Shown here: one piece after another, positions 52,425 through 63,048 of the stretch | Layout: each line of letters starts with the position of its first letter | Numbering within the stretch: the stretch's first letter is position 1 | From: Solimonas fluminis | GTDB taxonomy: Bacteria > Pseudomonadota > Gammaproteobacteria > Nevskiales > Nevskiaceae | Reading direction: 5' to 3' | Assembly (NCBI RefSeq): GCF_002930645.1 | Contig: NZ_PSNW01000003.1 | Span: forward strand, 62,001 to 126,000 | Length of the DNA: 64,000 bases | The notes under the pieces: generated by a model | Database searches by the model: none | Seen by the model: the letters and a program-made list of their open reading frames with translations, nothing else | Told to the model about the DNA's origin: nothing | Position numbers and translations under genes: made by a program

Positions 52425-52537
52425 GGGATTCCGGTGGTTTTGGCAGGATACGGCGCTCTCGCCGATCCGGATTCTAGCCGGCCTCGCCGAGGGCGCGGCT
52501 TGCGCCACTTCTCGTGCCGGATCAAGAATTGCGCCCC

Positions 52538-52888
52538 ATGAATGCCCGCCCTTTCCGTCCGCCCGCCCTGGCCTGCCTGGGGATGCTTCTCCTGGCCGCC
52601 TGCAGCAGCCAGCCCCTGCGTCCCGACGAAGCGATGGAAGCCGCCGAGGTGGCGGTAGGCAAGGCCGGCACCGGGGTCGCCGCGCCGGACGCTCAGGGCC
52701 CGCTGTCGAGCGCCCGCGGCAAGCTCGACCAGGCCCGCGCCGCCCTGCAGGCCCTGGACTACCCGCGGGCCCGCCGGCTCGCCGAGCAGGCCCGTGCCGA
52801 CGCGGAACTCTCCATTGCCCTGGCCGACCTGGCCAAGGCGCAGGCACGGCTGCAGCAAGTGCTGCCTGCCGCGGCGGAGACGCGCTGA
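52538..52888 (+). CDS. DUF4398-type lipoprotein
   Basis: A 116-residue lipoprotein (lipobox 'LLAAC' after 'LACLGMLL') followed by an Ala-rich helical domain: 'EAMEAAEVAVGKAGTGVAAP' and 'ARGKLDQARAALQALDYPRA', the DUF4398 pattern. Coiled-coil or helical-hairpin structure is likely, periplasmic. The ATG has no ribosome site. It is coupled to the next lipoprotein gene by a TGATG overlap and diverges from the lipid operon. Confidence 0.83.
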   Translation: MNARPFRPPALACLGMLLLAACSSQPLRPDEAMEAAEVAVGKAGTGVAAPDAQGPLSSARGKLDQARAALQALDYPRARRLAEQARADAELSIALADLAKAQARLQQVLPAAAETR

Positions 52889-53358
52889 TGCGCCGCCTTG
52901 CCGCGATCCTGTTGCCCCTGCTGCTGGCGGCCTGCGCCTCCGCCCCCCGGACCAGCCCGGAGCTCGAGGCGCTGCGGGCGGAACTGGAGCAGCTGGAAAG
53001 AGACCCCCAGCTCGGCGGCCTGGCACCGGTCGCGATGGTGGAGGCCGACCGCGCCATCGATGCCGCCGCCGCATCGCTGGCGGCCGGCGACGGCGAACTG
53101 GAGCAGAAGCTCTACCTGGCCGGCAGCCGCCTGAAGATCGCGCGCGCCCAGGCGCAGCGGCGCGTCGTGGAGAACCGCATCCGCGCGCTGACCCTGGTGC
53201 AGGAGCGGGCGGTGCCGGTGCTGCAGGAAGTGGAGGGCATCGCGATCCCGCCGCCGGAACTGAGGCCGGAACCGGTACCCCCGGCGGCGGAAGCGCCCCC
53301 GGAGCTGCCGCCCGAATTGCCGCGGAAATCCGCCCTGCCCGCGCCGCCCGCGGAATAG
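52888..53358 (+). CDS. Second helical lipoprotein, DUF4398-related
   Basis: A 156-residue lipoprotein (lipobox 'LLAAC', Cys15). A helical region shows 'ELEALRAELEQLERDP' and 'VEADRAIDAAAASLAAGDGELEQ', which resembles the DUF4398 domain of its neighbour. A Pro/Glu-rich tail (~120-156) follows. DUF4398 proteins elsewhere are often linked to OmpA-like domains, but none is encoded here; a partner may lie outside the window. Confidence 0.77.
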   Translation: MRRLAAILLPLLLAACASAPRTSPELEALRAELEQLERDPQLGGLAPVAMVEADRAIDAAAASLAAGDGELEQKLYLAGSRLKIARAQAQRRVVENRIRALTLVQERAVPVLQEVEGIAIPPPELRPEPVPPAAEAPPELPPELPRKSALPAPPAE

Positions 53359-53380
53359 CCGCGGAGTAACCGCAGCCTGG

Positions 53381-55540
53381 CTAGCTGCCCGCCGCCAGCG
53401 ACAGGGGCAGCGGCAGGCGCCATTGCGCGCGGATCAGGCCGCCCTGCGGCTGCAGCAGCTGGAACTCGCCCCCCACCTCCGCGGCGCGTCGCTGCAGGTT
53501 GCGCAGCCCCATGCCGGGCCGCTTGCCGCCGGCCTCCGGCAACTGGCCCGCATGCTCCACCGCGAAGAACAGCACCCCGGCCTCGATCTGCAGGCGCACG
53601 GCAATGGCCGCGGGACGCGCATGGCGCAGGGCATTGCTCAGCGCCTCGCGCAGCATGCGCGAGGCATTGGCGGTCAGCACCGGGGACAGCCAGCATTCCG
53701 GCAGCTGCGCCGGCGCCTGCCAGGTCAGCGTCACTTCCGCGGCCTCGCAGCGGTCGGCCGCCTCGGAGCGCCACTGCGGCACCAGGTCCTGCAGGCGCTG
53801 CGCGCCGCCGCTGAGACAGTGCACCACCACTCGCACGTCCTCCAGCACCTCGCGCAGGCGGCTCTCGGTGGCCGTCTCCCGGGTCTGGCAGGCCACCGTC
53901 AGCAGCTTGGCGCAGGCGTCGTCGTGCAGGTCCTGGGCGATGCGCTGGCGCTCCAGCTCGGCCCCCTCGCCCAGCAGCCGGTCGCGCAGCATCAGCTTCT
54001 CGATCAGGCGCTGCAGCAGGTCCACCAGCGCCAGGTCCTGGCGCGAGAACAGGCGCCGGCCGCTGGCCGGATACTGCAGGCGGAAGGCCGGCTGCCCCAG
54101 GCCCGGATCCACGCGCAGGCTGACGCCGTCGTCCTCGATGCGATGGCCCGCCCGGGCCGGGTCCACCATCTCGATCTGCAGGGGGCGGAACAGCTCCGCC
54201 AGGCTGCGCCGCCACAGTTCGCGCGGATCCGGCTCGGCCGTGTCGAGCAGGCGGTCCAGCAAGGCCGCCACGTCGGCGCGGGGGCGCCGCACCAGGCGCT
54301 CGAGCAGCCACTGGCGCGCCGGGAAGTAGGCCCAGCCGATCACGGCCAGGGCCAGCGAGGCCGCCAGTGTCGGCTCGAACCCGAACCACATCACCAGCAG
54401 CAGGTCGGTCGCGATCACCAGGGCGCCGGCGATGAACAGCGTCCAGATGCGGAACCACCAGTCACCCAGGTCGAACAGGCGGAAGCGCAGGATGCCCAAT
54501 GCGATGCCGGCGTAGATCAGCAGGAACAGCAGGAAGGCATAGGCCTGCAGGTTCGCCGTATCCACGCCGAACAGCTGCGGCACCATCGTCAGCATCACGA
54601 AGGCGCCGCTGCCGAGCAGCCAGGACAGCAGGAACCACAGCAGCGAGGCGCGGGCCAGCGGGTCGCTGCGCGTGTTGCGCCACTGCGCCGCCGCCAGGAT
54701 GAAGGTGGACAGGAAGCCCAGCATGATCGGGGCATGGCGGCCGACCGGGATCGTCTCGAAGGCGCCGGCCGCCTGGGCCAGGACCCAGCCGACGTACCCT
54801 GCCACCAGTACCGGACCCAGCGGCGCACGGCCGAGGCGGCGCGGGTAGTACCACAGCAGCGCGATCAGCGCCGAGCAGAACACGAAGGCGCCGAGGCAGT
54901 TCAGCTCCGACAGCAGCCGGAACACCGGCCCGGGCAAGGCCAGTTCGCGCGTGCTGTAGACGGCGGCCGCGGGGGCAAAGGTCAGTACGCCCCAGGCGCT
55001 CAGCAGCAGGTAGCGCGCCGAAGCCTCGCCGGGGCGGAAGGCCCAGACGCCGGTGGCGATCAGCCAGGCCAGCAGGCCCACCAGGAGCTGCAGCCAGAAC
55101 TCGAAGGGCAGCGAGCGCAGGGGACGATGATCCGCCGGCAGGAGGCGGTGCTCCTGCCCGCGGCCGTCGATCAGGCGCAGCTCCGGCTGGCGCATCAGCG
55201 AAGCCAGCCGGTCCTGGCGCAGCAGGAAGTCATGGAACTCGGCGTAGCGGCCGAAGCTGCCGTCCGGCTCCGGCGTGAGGTCGGCTTCCTGCAGCGGCAG
55301 CGGCTCGGCACCGGGCGCGGCCACCGCCGTCAGCACCATGCCGTCGGGCAAGGCGCCCGCCGGCCCGCCGGCCGCCAGCACCTGAGCCGACCGGGCGCCG
55401 GCGGCGTATCCCAGCTGGACGCCCAGCCAGGGCTGGCTGGTGGCCGCCAGCGTCGCGGCGATCATCACCAGGGCGGCGTAGAGCAGCGCCGCGATCAATC
55501 GCCGGTATGGCGCGGCGATGCCGCTGCGCCCGGGCGTCAC
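53381..55540 (-). CDS. Membrane-bound NarL-type (HisKA_3) sensor histidine kinase
   Basis: A 719-residue kinase. An N-terminal helix is followed by a PDZ-like periplasmic stretch ('WLGVQLGYAAGARSAQVLA') and about eight membrane helices (~150-400). The cytoplasmic core has the HisKA_3 phospho-site 'ERQRIAQDLHDDACAKLL' and an ATPase domain ('MLREALSNALRHARP', 'GMGLRNLQRRAAEVGG'). No response regulator is adjacent, so it is an orphan. It overlaps the SET-domain gene by four bases and lies at the end of the gat operon. Confidence 0.88.
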   Translation of the reverse strand: MTPGRSGIAAPYRRLIAALLYAALVMIAATLAATSQPWLGVQLGYAAGARSAQVLAAGGPAGALPDGMVLTAVAAPGAEPLPLQEADLTPEPDGSFGRYAEFHDFLLRQDRLASLMRQPELRLIDGRGQEHRLLPADHRPLRSLPFEFWLQLLVGLLAWLIATGVWAFRPGEASARYLLLSAWGVLTFAPAAAVYSTRELALPGPVFRLLSELNCLGAFVFCSALIALLWYYPRRLGRAPLGPVLVAGYVGWVLAQAAGAFETIPVGRHAPIMLGFLSTFILAAAQWRNTRSDPLARASLLWFLLSWLLGSGAFVMLTMVPQLFGVDTANLQAYAFLLFLLIYAGIALGILRFRLFDLGDWWFRIWTLFIAGALVIATDLLLVMWFGFEPTLAASLALAVIGWAYFPARQWLLERLVRRPRADVAALLDRLLDTAEPDPRELWRRSLAELFRPLQIEMVDPARAGHRIEDDGVSLRVDPGLGQPAFRLQYPASGRRLFSRQDLALVDLLQRLIEKLMLRDRLLGEGAELERQRIAQDLHDDACAKLLTVACQTRETATESRLREVLEDVRVVVHCLSGGAQRLQDLVPQWRSEAADRCEAAEVTLTWQAPAQLPECWLSPVLTANASRMLREALSNALRHARPAAIAVRLQIEAGVLFFAVEHAGQLPEAGGKRPGMGLRNLQRRAAEVGGEFQLLQPQGGLIRAQWRLPLPLSLAAGS

Positions 55541-56010
55541 GGCCCTCGCCCGCCGGCAAGGGCCAGCAGGGCGCTGGCGCCGTCGCGCAGCACCTCGCTC
55601 CAGGGCAGCCCGACGATCTCGCGGCCGGTGGCGGCGTCGACGAAGGGCATGCGCTCGCCGTCACCGATCACATAGCGGTAGTCCATCGTCACCTCGGTGC
55701 CCGGCGGCAGGTCGGCCAGCGCGAAGATGAAGCCCAGGTGCCAGAGCGCGCTGGGCGAATAGGAGTGGTTGACGTAGCACTCGTCGCTCCACTCGGGCGT
55801 CAGCGAGAAGCGGTCCTCGAACCAGCGCACGCTGGACTCCACCTCGCGCGAGTCCGCCGGGTAGCGGCGCAGCTGTGCCTCGGGCCAGACCGTGTGGATG
55901 TTGTCCGGCGCGATGATGACGCGTCCCCGCGCCACCGCCTCGTCCAGGAACAGGCCCTTGCCGGCACCGGCAATGGCGGATGCGTCGATCCGGTAGCGCG
56001 GCAGGATCAT
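55537..56010 (-). CDS. SET-domain protein
   Basis: A 157-residue stand-alone SET domain: 'IAGAGKGLFLDEAVARGRVI', the SAM/substrate motif 'CYVNHSYSPSALWHLGFI' (NHS-x-x-P type) and 'GTEVTMDYRYV'. No post-SET zinc cysteines are present. Bacterial SET proteins may methylate lysines or be inactive; the target is unknown. It is coupled to the kinase gene by ATGA and lies eight bases after hslO. Confidence 0.85.
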   Translation of the reverse strand: MILPRYRIDASAIAGAGKGLFLDEAVARGRVIIAPDNIHTVWPEAQLRRYPADSREVESSVRWFEDRFSLTPEWSDECYVNHSYSPSALWHLGFIFALADLPPGTEVTMDYRYVIGDGERMPFVDAATGREIVGLPWSEVLRDGASALLALAGGRGP

Positions 56011-56018
56011 GCGGCGGC

Positions 56019-56885
56019 CTATTGCCGGGTCTGGTTGTCGCCGGTGGCGCTGTCGGCGTCGAGCAAGGCGCGGATGTCGGACTCGGAATAGCTGTACTCG
56101 CGGCCGCAGAACTCGCAGGTCACGGCCACGCGGCCGTGCTGCTCCAGCACCGGCTGCAGTTCCTCCTGCCCCAGCCCCAGCAGCATCGCCGAGATGCTGG
56201 CGTGGCTGCAGCGGCAGCGCAGGTTCACCGGGCGCGGCTCGAACACGCGGCGGTCTTCCTCGTGGAACAGGTGGCGCAGCAGGGTCTCGCCGTCCTTGGC
56301 CAGCATCTCCGGCTCGCTCACCGTGTGGGCCAGGGCCAGCATGTGTTCCCAGTGGGCATCGCCGTCCTTGACCTCGTCCGAGGGCAGGCGCTGCAGCATC
56401 AGGCCGACGAGGCGATCCGGGCCGGCGGCCAGGCGGATGAAGGTGGCCAGCTGCTCCGACTGCGTGAAGTAGCCCTCCAGCGCCTCGGCCAGCGATTCCC
56501 CGGCGACCTCGACGATGGCCTGGTAGTACTGCGTGCCCCGCGCCGGCTCCATCACCATGGCCAGCATGCCGTCGCCCATCAGCTCCCCGAACGGGCCGGC
56601 GGCGTCCGGCGTGGTCTTGGCCATGCCGCGCAGCTCCAGCTGGTGGTCGATCTGCGTCACCAGCAGCTGCAGCGCGCCGTTGCCCTTGAACTGCAGGTTG
56701 ATGCGCCCCTCGAACTTCAGGTGCGAGGCCAGCAGCGGGGTCGCAGCCAGGGCCTGGCCCAGCAGGCGGTAGACGTCCGGCGCGTAGTGGCGCCAGCCGG
56801 TCATGTCCTGGATGCCTTCGCGCAGGTCGACGTAGGCGCCCCGGACGCCGCGCTCCGGGAACAGCAGTTCGCGCAGCTCGTTCAC
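56019..56885 (-). CDS. hslO: Redox-regulated chaperone Hsp33
   Basis: A 288-residue Hsp33. The C-terminal zinc redox switch has cysteines in 'LRCRCSHA' (C-x-C) and 'CEFCGREY' (C-x-x-C), with the long helical core before it. Oxidation releases zinc and activates holdase activity under oxidative or heat stress. Its start overlaps the gatB stop by four bases, an unusual linkage of Hsp33 to the Gat operon. Confidence 0.96.
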   Translation of the reverse strand: MNELRELLFPERGVRGAYVDLREGIQDMTGWRHYAPDVYRLLGQALAATPLLASHLKFEGRINLQFKGNGALQLLVTQIDHQLELRGMAKTTPDAAGPFGELMGDGMLAMVMEPARGTQYYQAIVEVAGESLAEALEGYFTQSEQLATFIRLAAGPDRLVGLMLQRLPSDEVKDGDAHWEHMLALAHTVSEPEMLAKDGETLLRHLFHEEDRRVFEPRPVNLRCRCSHASISAMLLGLGQEELQPVLEQHGRVAVTCEFCGREYSYSESDIRALLDADSATGDNQTRQ

Positions 56886-58327
56886 GGGGCCAGCTTTTCC
56901 TTCAGCAGCCGGTTCAGGGCGTCCGGATTGGCCTTGCCCTGCGTGGCCTTCATCGCCTGTCCGACGAAGAAGCCGAAGAGCTTGTCCTTGCCGGCCCGGT
57001 ACTCCGCGAGCTGGCCCGGGTTCTTCGCCATCACGTCCTCGATGGCCTTGATGATGGCCGACTCGTCGGTGATCTGCACCAGGCCCTTGGCCTTGATGAT
57101 GGTGTCGGCATCGCCCTCGCCCGCCAGCATCGCCTCGAACACGTCCTTGGCGATCTTGCCGGAGATGGTCTTGTCGGCGATGCGCGCCACCAGGCCTGCC
57201 AGCATCGGCGCGGTGACCGGCGAATCGCCGATCTCCTTGCCCAGCTTGTTGAGCGCGCCGAGCAGGTCGGTGATGACCCAGTTGGCGCAGGTCTTGGGGT
57301 CGCCGCCGGAGGTACTGACCACGGCCTCGTAGTAGTCGGCCAGGGCCGCCTCGCCGGTCAGCACGGTGGCGTCGTACTTCGGCAGGCCGTACTGCTCGAC
57401 GAAGCGGTTGCGCTTGGCTTCCGGCAGCTCCGGCATGGTGCTGCGCACGCGCGCGACGTCCGCCGCGGTCACCACCACCGGCAGCAGGTCCGGATCGGGG
57501 AAGTAGCGGTAGTCGTTGGCGTTCTCCTTGCTGCGCATGGAGCGCGTCTCGCCGGTGTCCGGGTTGAACAGGCGGGTTTCCTGCACGATCTTGCCGCCGG
57601 ACTCGATCACCTCGATCTGGCGCTCGATCTCGTACTCGATCGCCTTCTCGACGTAGCGGAAGGAGTTGACGTTCTTGGTCTCGGTGCGGGTGCCGAATTC
57701 CTTCTGGCCGCGCGGGCGCACGGAGACGTTGCAGTCGCAGCGGAAGGAGCCTTCCTGCATGTTGCCGTCGCAGATGCCGAGATACACGACCAGCTGGTGC
57801 AGCTTCTTGAGATAGGACACCGCCTCGGCCGAGGAGCGGATGTCCGGCTCGGAGACGATCTCCAGCAGCGGCGTGCCGGCGCGGTTGAGATCGATGCCGG
57901 ACTGCCCGGCATAGGCGTCGTGCACCGACTTGCCGGCGTCCTCCTCCATGTGCGCGCGGGTGATGCCGATGCGCTTGGTGGAGCCATCCGCCAGCTCGAT
58001 GTCGAGGTGGCCGTTGGCCACGATCGGCAGCTCGTACTGCGAGATCTGGTAGCCCTTGGGCAGGTCGGGGTAGAAGTAGTGCTTGCGCGCGAACACGCTG
58101 CGCTCGGCCACCTGCGCGTCCACCGCCAGGCCGAACTTCACCGCCATCTGCAGGGCGTCATGGTTCAGCACCGGCAGCACGCCGGGGAAGCCCAGCGTGA
58201 CCGTGTCGGCCTGGGTGTTGGGCTCCGCGCCGTAGGCGGTGGCGGCGCCGGAGAAAATCTTCGTCTTCGTCATCAGCTGGCAGTGCACTTCCAGCCCGAT
58301 GACGACTTCCCAGTTTGCGTTGCTCAT
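56882..58327 (-). CDS. gatB: Asp-tRNA(Asn)/Glu-tRNA(Gln) amidotransferase subunit B
   Basis: A 481-residue GatB. It has '[19 protein letters not shown]', '[19 protein letters not shown]', '[19 protein letters not shown]', 'CDCNVSVRP' and a C-terminal YqeY-like tail domain. It activates mis-acylated tRNA for transamidation with ammonia supplied by GatA. It lies 4 bases after gatA. Confidence 0.98.
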   Translation of the reverse strand: MSNANWEVVIGLEVHCQLMTKTKIFSGAATAYGAEPNTQADTVTLGFPGVLPVLNHDALQMAVKFGLAVDAQVAERSVFARKHYFYPDLPKGYQISQYELPIVANGHLDIELADGSTKRIGITRAHMEEDAGKSVHDAYAGQSGIDLNRAGTPLLEIVSEPDIRSSAEAVSYLKKLHQLVVYLGICDGNMQEGSFRCDCNVSVRPRGQKEFGTRTETKNVNSFRYVEKAIEYEIERQIEVIESGGKIVQETRLFNPDTGETRSMRSKENANDYRYFPDPDLLPVVVTAADVARVRSTMPELPEAKRNRFVEQYGLPKYDATVLTGEAALADYYEAVVSTSGGDPKTCANWVITDLLGALNKLGKEIGDSPVTAPMLAGLVARIADKTISGKIAKDVFEAMLAGEGDADTIIKAKGLVQITDESAIIKAIEDVMAKNPGQLAEYRAGKDKLFGFFVGQAMKATQGKANPDALNRLLKEKLAP

Positions 58328-58331
58328 GTCT

Positions 58332-59789
58332 TTACTCGAAACCCTTGGGCGACTGCGTGTGCCAGCCGGTGACCTGCTGGTACTGGTGCGCGACGTTCAG
58401 CAGCTTGGCCTCGTCGAAGAAATTGCCCATCAGCTGCATGCCCACCGGCAGTCCGTCCTTGAACCCGCAGGGCAGGCTCATCGCCGGGATGCCCGCCAGG
58501 TTGGCGGCGATGGTGTAGATGTCGTTGAGGTACATCGACACCGGGTCGTCGGTCTTGGCGCCGAGCTTGAAGGCGACATCCGTGGCCGTGGGGCCGAGGA
58601 TCACGTCCACCTGCTCGAAGGCGCGGCGGAAATCGTCGTAGATCAGGCGGCGGACCTTCTGGGCCTGCAGGTAGTAGGCGTCGTAGTAGCCGTGGCTCAG
58701 CACGTAGGTGCCGATCATGATGCGGCGCTGCACCTCAGGCCCGAAGCCTTCGCCGCGGCTCTTCTCGTACAGCTCCTCCAGGTTCTTCGCCTGGGCGGAA
58801 CGGTGGCCGTAGCGCACGCCGTCGAAGCGCGCCAGGTTGGAGCTGGCCTCGGCCGGGGCCACGACGTAGTAGGTCGGCACCGACAGCGGCGAGTTGGGCA
58901 GGGACAGCTCGGTGAACGTGGCGCCCAGCTTCTTCAGCTCGCCGATGGCGCCGTCGATGCAGGCGCGCACGCCGGCGTCCAGGCCGTCGGCGAAGTATTC
59001 CCTGGGCAGGCCCACGCGCAGGCCCTGGATCGAGCGGCCCAGGGGGGCGACGAGGTCGTCCACCGGGCGGTCCATGCTGGTGGAGTCCAGCGGGTCGAAG
59101 CCCGACATGGCCTGCAGCACCTGGGCGGCGTCCTCGGCCGAGCGGGCCACCACGCCGGCCTGGTCCAGGCTGGAGGCGAAGGCGATCATGCCGTAGCGCG
59201 ACACCCGGCCGTAGGTCGGCTTGATGCCGGTGAGGTTGGTCAGGGCGGCGGGCTGGCGGATGGAGCCGCCGGTGTCGGTGGCCGTGGCCACGGGGGCCAG
59301 GCCGGCCGCGACCGCCGCCACCGAGCCGCCGGAGGAGCCGCCGGGCACGCGGGTGACGTCCCAGGGATTCTTCACCGGACCGTACCAGCTGGTTTCGTTG
59401 GAGGAGCCCATGGCGAACTCGTCCATGTTCAGCTTGCCCAGCATCGGCATGCCGGCCTCGGCCTGCAGCTTCTTCACGATGGTGGCGTCGTAGGGCGAGA
59501 TGAACCTGTCCAGCATGCGGCTGGCACAGGAGGTCCGGACCCCGGTCGTGCAGAAAATATCCTTCTGCCCCAATGGGATACCAGTGAGGGGACCGCCCTC
59601 GCCGCGGGCCAGGCGGGCGTCCGCGGCATCGGCCGCCGCCAGGGCCTGGTCGGCGGTCACGGTGATGTAGCTGTTGAGCTGCGGATCGAGGGTCTCGATG
59701 CGCTTGAGGTAGTGCTGGGTGAGCTCGCGGGAAGAGAATTTCCTGGCCCGCAGGGCCTCGCCCAGTTGCTTGATCGACAGGGTATGCAT
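58332..59789 (-). CDS. gatA: Asp-tRNA(Asn)/Glu-tRNA(Gln) amidotransferase subunit A
   Basis: A 485-residue amidase with the Ser-cisSer-Lys triad: Lys76 in '[10 protein letters not shown]', Ser152 in '[15 protein letters not shown]' and Ser176 in 'DTGGSIRQP'. It releases ammonia from glutamine for tRNA-dependent Asn/Gln formation. It lies between gatC and gatB in the standard gatCAB order. Confidence 0.98.
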   Translation of the reverse strand: MHTLSIKQLGEALRARKFSSRELTQHYLKRIETLDPQLNSYITVTADQALAAADAADARLARGEGGPLTGIPLGQKDIFCTTGVRTSCASRMLDRFISPYDATIVKKLQAEAGMPMLGKLNMDEFAMGSSNETSWYGPVKNPWDVTRVPGGSSGGSVAAVAAGLAPVATATDTGGSIRQPAALTNLTGIKPTYGRVSRYGMIAFASSLDQAGVVARSAEDAAQVLQAMSGFDPLDSTSMDRPVDDLVAPLGRSIQGLRVGLPREYFADGLDAGVRACIDGAIGELKKLGATFTELSLPNSPLSVPTYYVVAPAEASSNLARFDGVRYGHRSAQAKNLEELYEKSRGEGFGPEVQRRIMIGTYVLSHGYYDAYYLQAQKVRRLIYDDFRRAFEQVDVILGPTATDVAFKLGAKTDDPVSMYLNDIYTIAANLAGIPAMSLPCGFKDGLPVGMQLMGNFFDEAKLLNVAHQYQQVTGWHTQSPKGFE

Positions 59790-59827
59790 GGATGTCCTTC
59801 AGGGCCCGGGGCGTCCCCGGGCGCAAA

Positions 59828-60115
59828 TCACTCGATGACCTTCGGCACCAGGTAGAGGCCGTCCTGCACCGCCGGGGCGATGGCCTGGAAGGCCTCGCGC
59901 TGGTCGGGCTGGGTGACTTCGTCGGCGCGCAGGCGCTGGGTCATCTCCAGCGGATGGGCCATGGGCCCGACGCCCTCGGTCCTGGCCGCCGACAGCTGGC
60001 CGACCAGTTCCAGGATGTTGGAAATCTGGCCGGCGTAGGCCTCGGTTAAGGAAGGATTCAGTTCCAGGCGCGCCAGCTTGGCGACCTGCCGGATCTGCTC
60101 GGGGCTCAGGCTCAT
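59828..60115 (-). CDS. gatC: Asp-tRNA(Asn)/Glu-tRNA(Gln) amidotransferase subunit C
   Basis: A 95-residue GatC starting '[19 protein letters not shown]', with the C-terminal '[16 protein letters not shown]' and '[18 protein letters not shown]' that wrap around GatA. The family-length start at 60115 was preferred to a longer in-frame one. It is first in the minus-strand operon and diverges from mreB. Confidence 0.96.
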   Translation of the reverse strand: MSLSPEQIRQVAKLARLELNPSLTEAYAGQISNILELVGQLSAARTEGVGPMAHPLEMTQRLRADEVTQPDQREAFQAIAPAVQDGLYLVPKVIE

Positions 60116-61269
<1,154 letters not shown>

Positions 61270-61438
61270 GCAGGCTGCGGGCCGGGGCCGGGCGGCGTCA
61301 GCCCCGGCTCCGGCCTCTCCCCCGAAAGCCCTGAACCCGGCAGGCGTCGCCGCCCTCCTGCAGCCGTTGCACCCCGGGGGCTTCAGGACTATGCTGCGCG
61401 TGATGATTCATTGACATTTCTTACCAAACGCGCGCAAC

Positions 61439-62563
61439 TTGAACACAACCCTGTACGACAACCACCGCCGTCCGTTGTTCCCCCGGGGACCCGGCGTGGG
61501 GTTGCGCGCGTTCTTCCTGATGCTTTGCGCGCTGGGGCTGATGGTCAACGACTACCGCGGCGAGGGCCTGCAATCGGTCCGCGGCACGGTCGAATGGCTG
61601 CTGACCCCGGTGGTCTGGCTCGCCTCGGTGCCGTCGCGCATGCTGCGGGCGGCCGGTGACATCGACACCCGCGGCTCGCTGGAGCGCGAGAACATCGAGC
61701 TCAAGCAGAAGCAGCTGGTGCTGGAATCCCGCCTGCAGAAGTTCGCCGCGCTGGAGGCCGAGAACCGCCGCATCCGCGAACTGCTGTCCTCCGCCAGCCA
61801 GCTCCGGGAGCGGGTGCTGATCGCCGAGATCACCAGCGTCAGCCAGGACCCCTACCGCCACCAGATCACCCTCAACAAGGGCGAGCGCCACGGCGTCTAC
61901 CGCGGCCAGGCCCTGGTCGATGCCCACGGCATCATGGGCCAGGTGACCGAGCTGGCGCCGGGCAGCGCCAAGGCGCTGCTGATCACCGATCCCGACCACG
62001 GCATCCCGGTGGAGATCAACCGCAGCGGCCTGCAGACCATCGCGGTGGGGCGCGGCGACGGCAAGGGCCTGCGCCTGCCCTTCCTGCCCAGCAACGTCGA
62101 CATCCGCGTCGGCGACCTGCTGGTGTCCTCGGCGCTGGGCGGCCGCTTCCCTGCCGGCTACCCGGTCGGCCAGGTCTACGAGGTCAAGCACGTCGCCGGC
62201 GAGCACTTCATGGAGGCCTACGCCTACCCGGCCGCCAAGCTGAACCAGGGCCGGCAGACGCTGCTGGTCTGGGTGGAGGACGTTCCCTCCGCCCCGGGCA
62301 CCCCGGCCGCCGTGAAGCCGCTGCTGCCGCCCGGCCCCGCCCCGGCGGCCCCGACTGCGGCGCCGTCCGCCGCCCCGGCGGCCGCTCCCGCGGCAGCCGT
62401 CCCGGCTGGCCCGGCACCGGCCACCGCCGCCCCCACGCCCACGCCTCCTGCGGCAGCACGCCCCGCGGCAGCCGTGGCGGCGCCTGCCGCCGCTACGCCC
62501 GCCGCCGCGCCGCGCCCGGCACCGCCTCCTGCGGCGCCCGCGGCCCCGGGCGCCGGCCGATGA
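61439..62563 (+). CDS. mreC: Rod-shape protein MreC with long Pro/Ala tail
   Basis: A 374-residue bitopic protein. A membrane helix (~22-40) is followed by a coiled coil (~75-115, 'LERENIELKQKQLVLESRL') and two beta domains ('GIMGQVTELAPGSAKALLIT'). About 90 C-terminal residues are almost only Pro and Ala, longer than usual. The start is TTG at 61439, preserving the conserved 'YDNHRRPLFPRGP'; no ribosome site is clear. It overlaps mreD by four bases. Confidence 0.94.
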   Translation: MNTTLYDNHRRPLFPRGPGVGLRAFFLMLCALGLMVNDYRGEGLQSVRGTVEWLLTPVVWLASVPSRMLRAAGDIDTRGSLERENIELKQKQLVLESRLQKFAALEAENRRIRELLSSASQLRERVLIAEITSVSQDPYRHQITLNKGERHGVYRGQALVDAHGIMGQVTELAPGSAKALLITDPDHGIPVEINRSGLQTIAVGRGDGKGLRLPFLPSNVDIRVGDLLVSSALGGRFPAGYPVGQVYEVKHVAGEHFMEAYAYPAAKLNQGRQTLLVWVEDVPSAPGTPAAVKPLLPPGPAPAAPTAAPSAAPAAAPAAAVPAGPAPATAAPTPTPPAAARPAAAVAAPAAATPAAAPRPAPPPAAPAAPGAGR

Positions 62564-63039
62564 CCGGCATGCTCAACGCGGGCTTCCTCATCAGCCTGCT
62601 GCTGGCCCTGGTGCTGCAGATGGTGGTCCTGCCGGACTGGCTGGCGGCGGCGCGGCCGCTGTGGATTCCCCTGATCCTGTCCTACTGGGCGCTGCGCGAG
62701 CCGCGCGTGCCGGTGCTGCTGCCGGCCTTCCTGGTCGGACTCTGCTGCGACGTGCTGTTCGGCAGCGTGCTGGGCCAGCATGCCCTGGGCTTCGTGCTGG
62801 TCACCTTCCTGGTAGCCCGCCTGCGCGCCTTCTTCGTGCTGTTCCCGCTGTGGCAGGCCACGCTGGCGCTGATCCCGGCCTGGGTCGCCTACGCCTTCCT
62901 GATGTTCTGGATCGACGGCCTGACCAAGCACCGCGGCGACGACTGGCTGCGCTGGCTGCCGGTGGTCTCGACCTCGCTGTTCTGGCCGCTGGTCTACACC
63001 ATCATGGAGCTCATCCGGCAGCCGCCGGAAGAGGAATAA
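62560..63039 (+). CDS. mreD: Rod-shape protein MreD
   Basis: A 159-residue membrane protein with five hydrophobic helices and the MreD-type 'PLWIPLILSYWALREPRVPV' shortened to 'PLILSYWALREP', 'LVGLCCDVLFGSVLGQHALG' and a Glu-rich C terminus. It joins MreB and MreC to the elongasome. It starts within the mreC stop (ATGA). Confidence 0.95.
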   Translation: MTGMLNAGFLISLLLALVLQMVVLPDWLAAARPLWIPLILSYWALREPRVPVLLPAFLVGLCCDVLFGSVLGQHALGFVLVTFLVARLRAFFVLFPLWQATLALIPAWVAYAFLMFWIDGLTKHRGDDWLRWLPVVSTSLFWPLVYTIMELIRQPPEEE

Positions 63040-63048
63040 GGCCGCCCC

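Noticed and set aside
61411-61416. TTGACA as a -35 box for mreC
   Set aside because: No acceptable -10 sequence follows at 16-18 bases, and the predicted start would lie on or past the mreC initiation codon.
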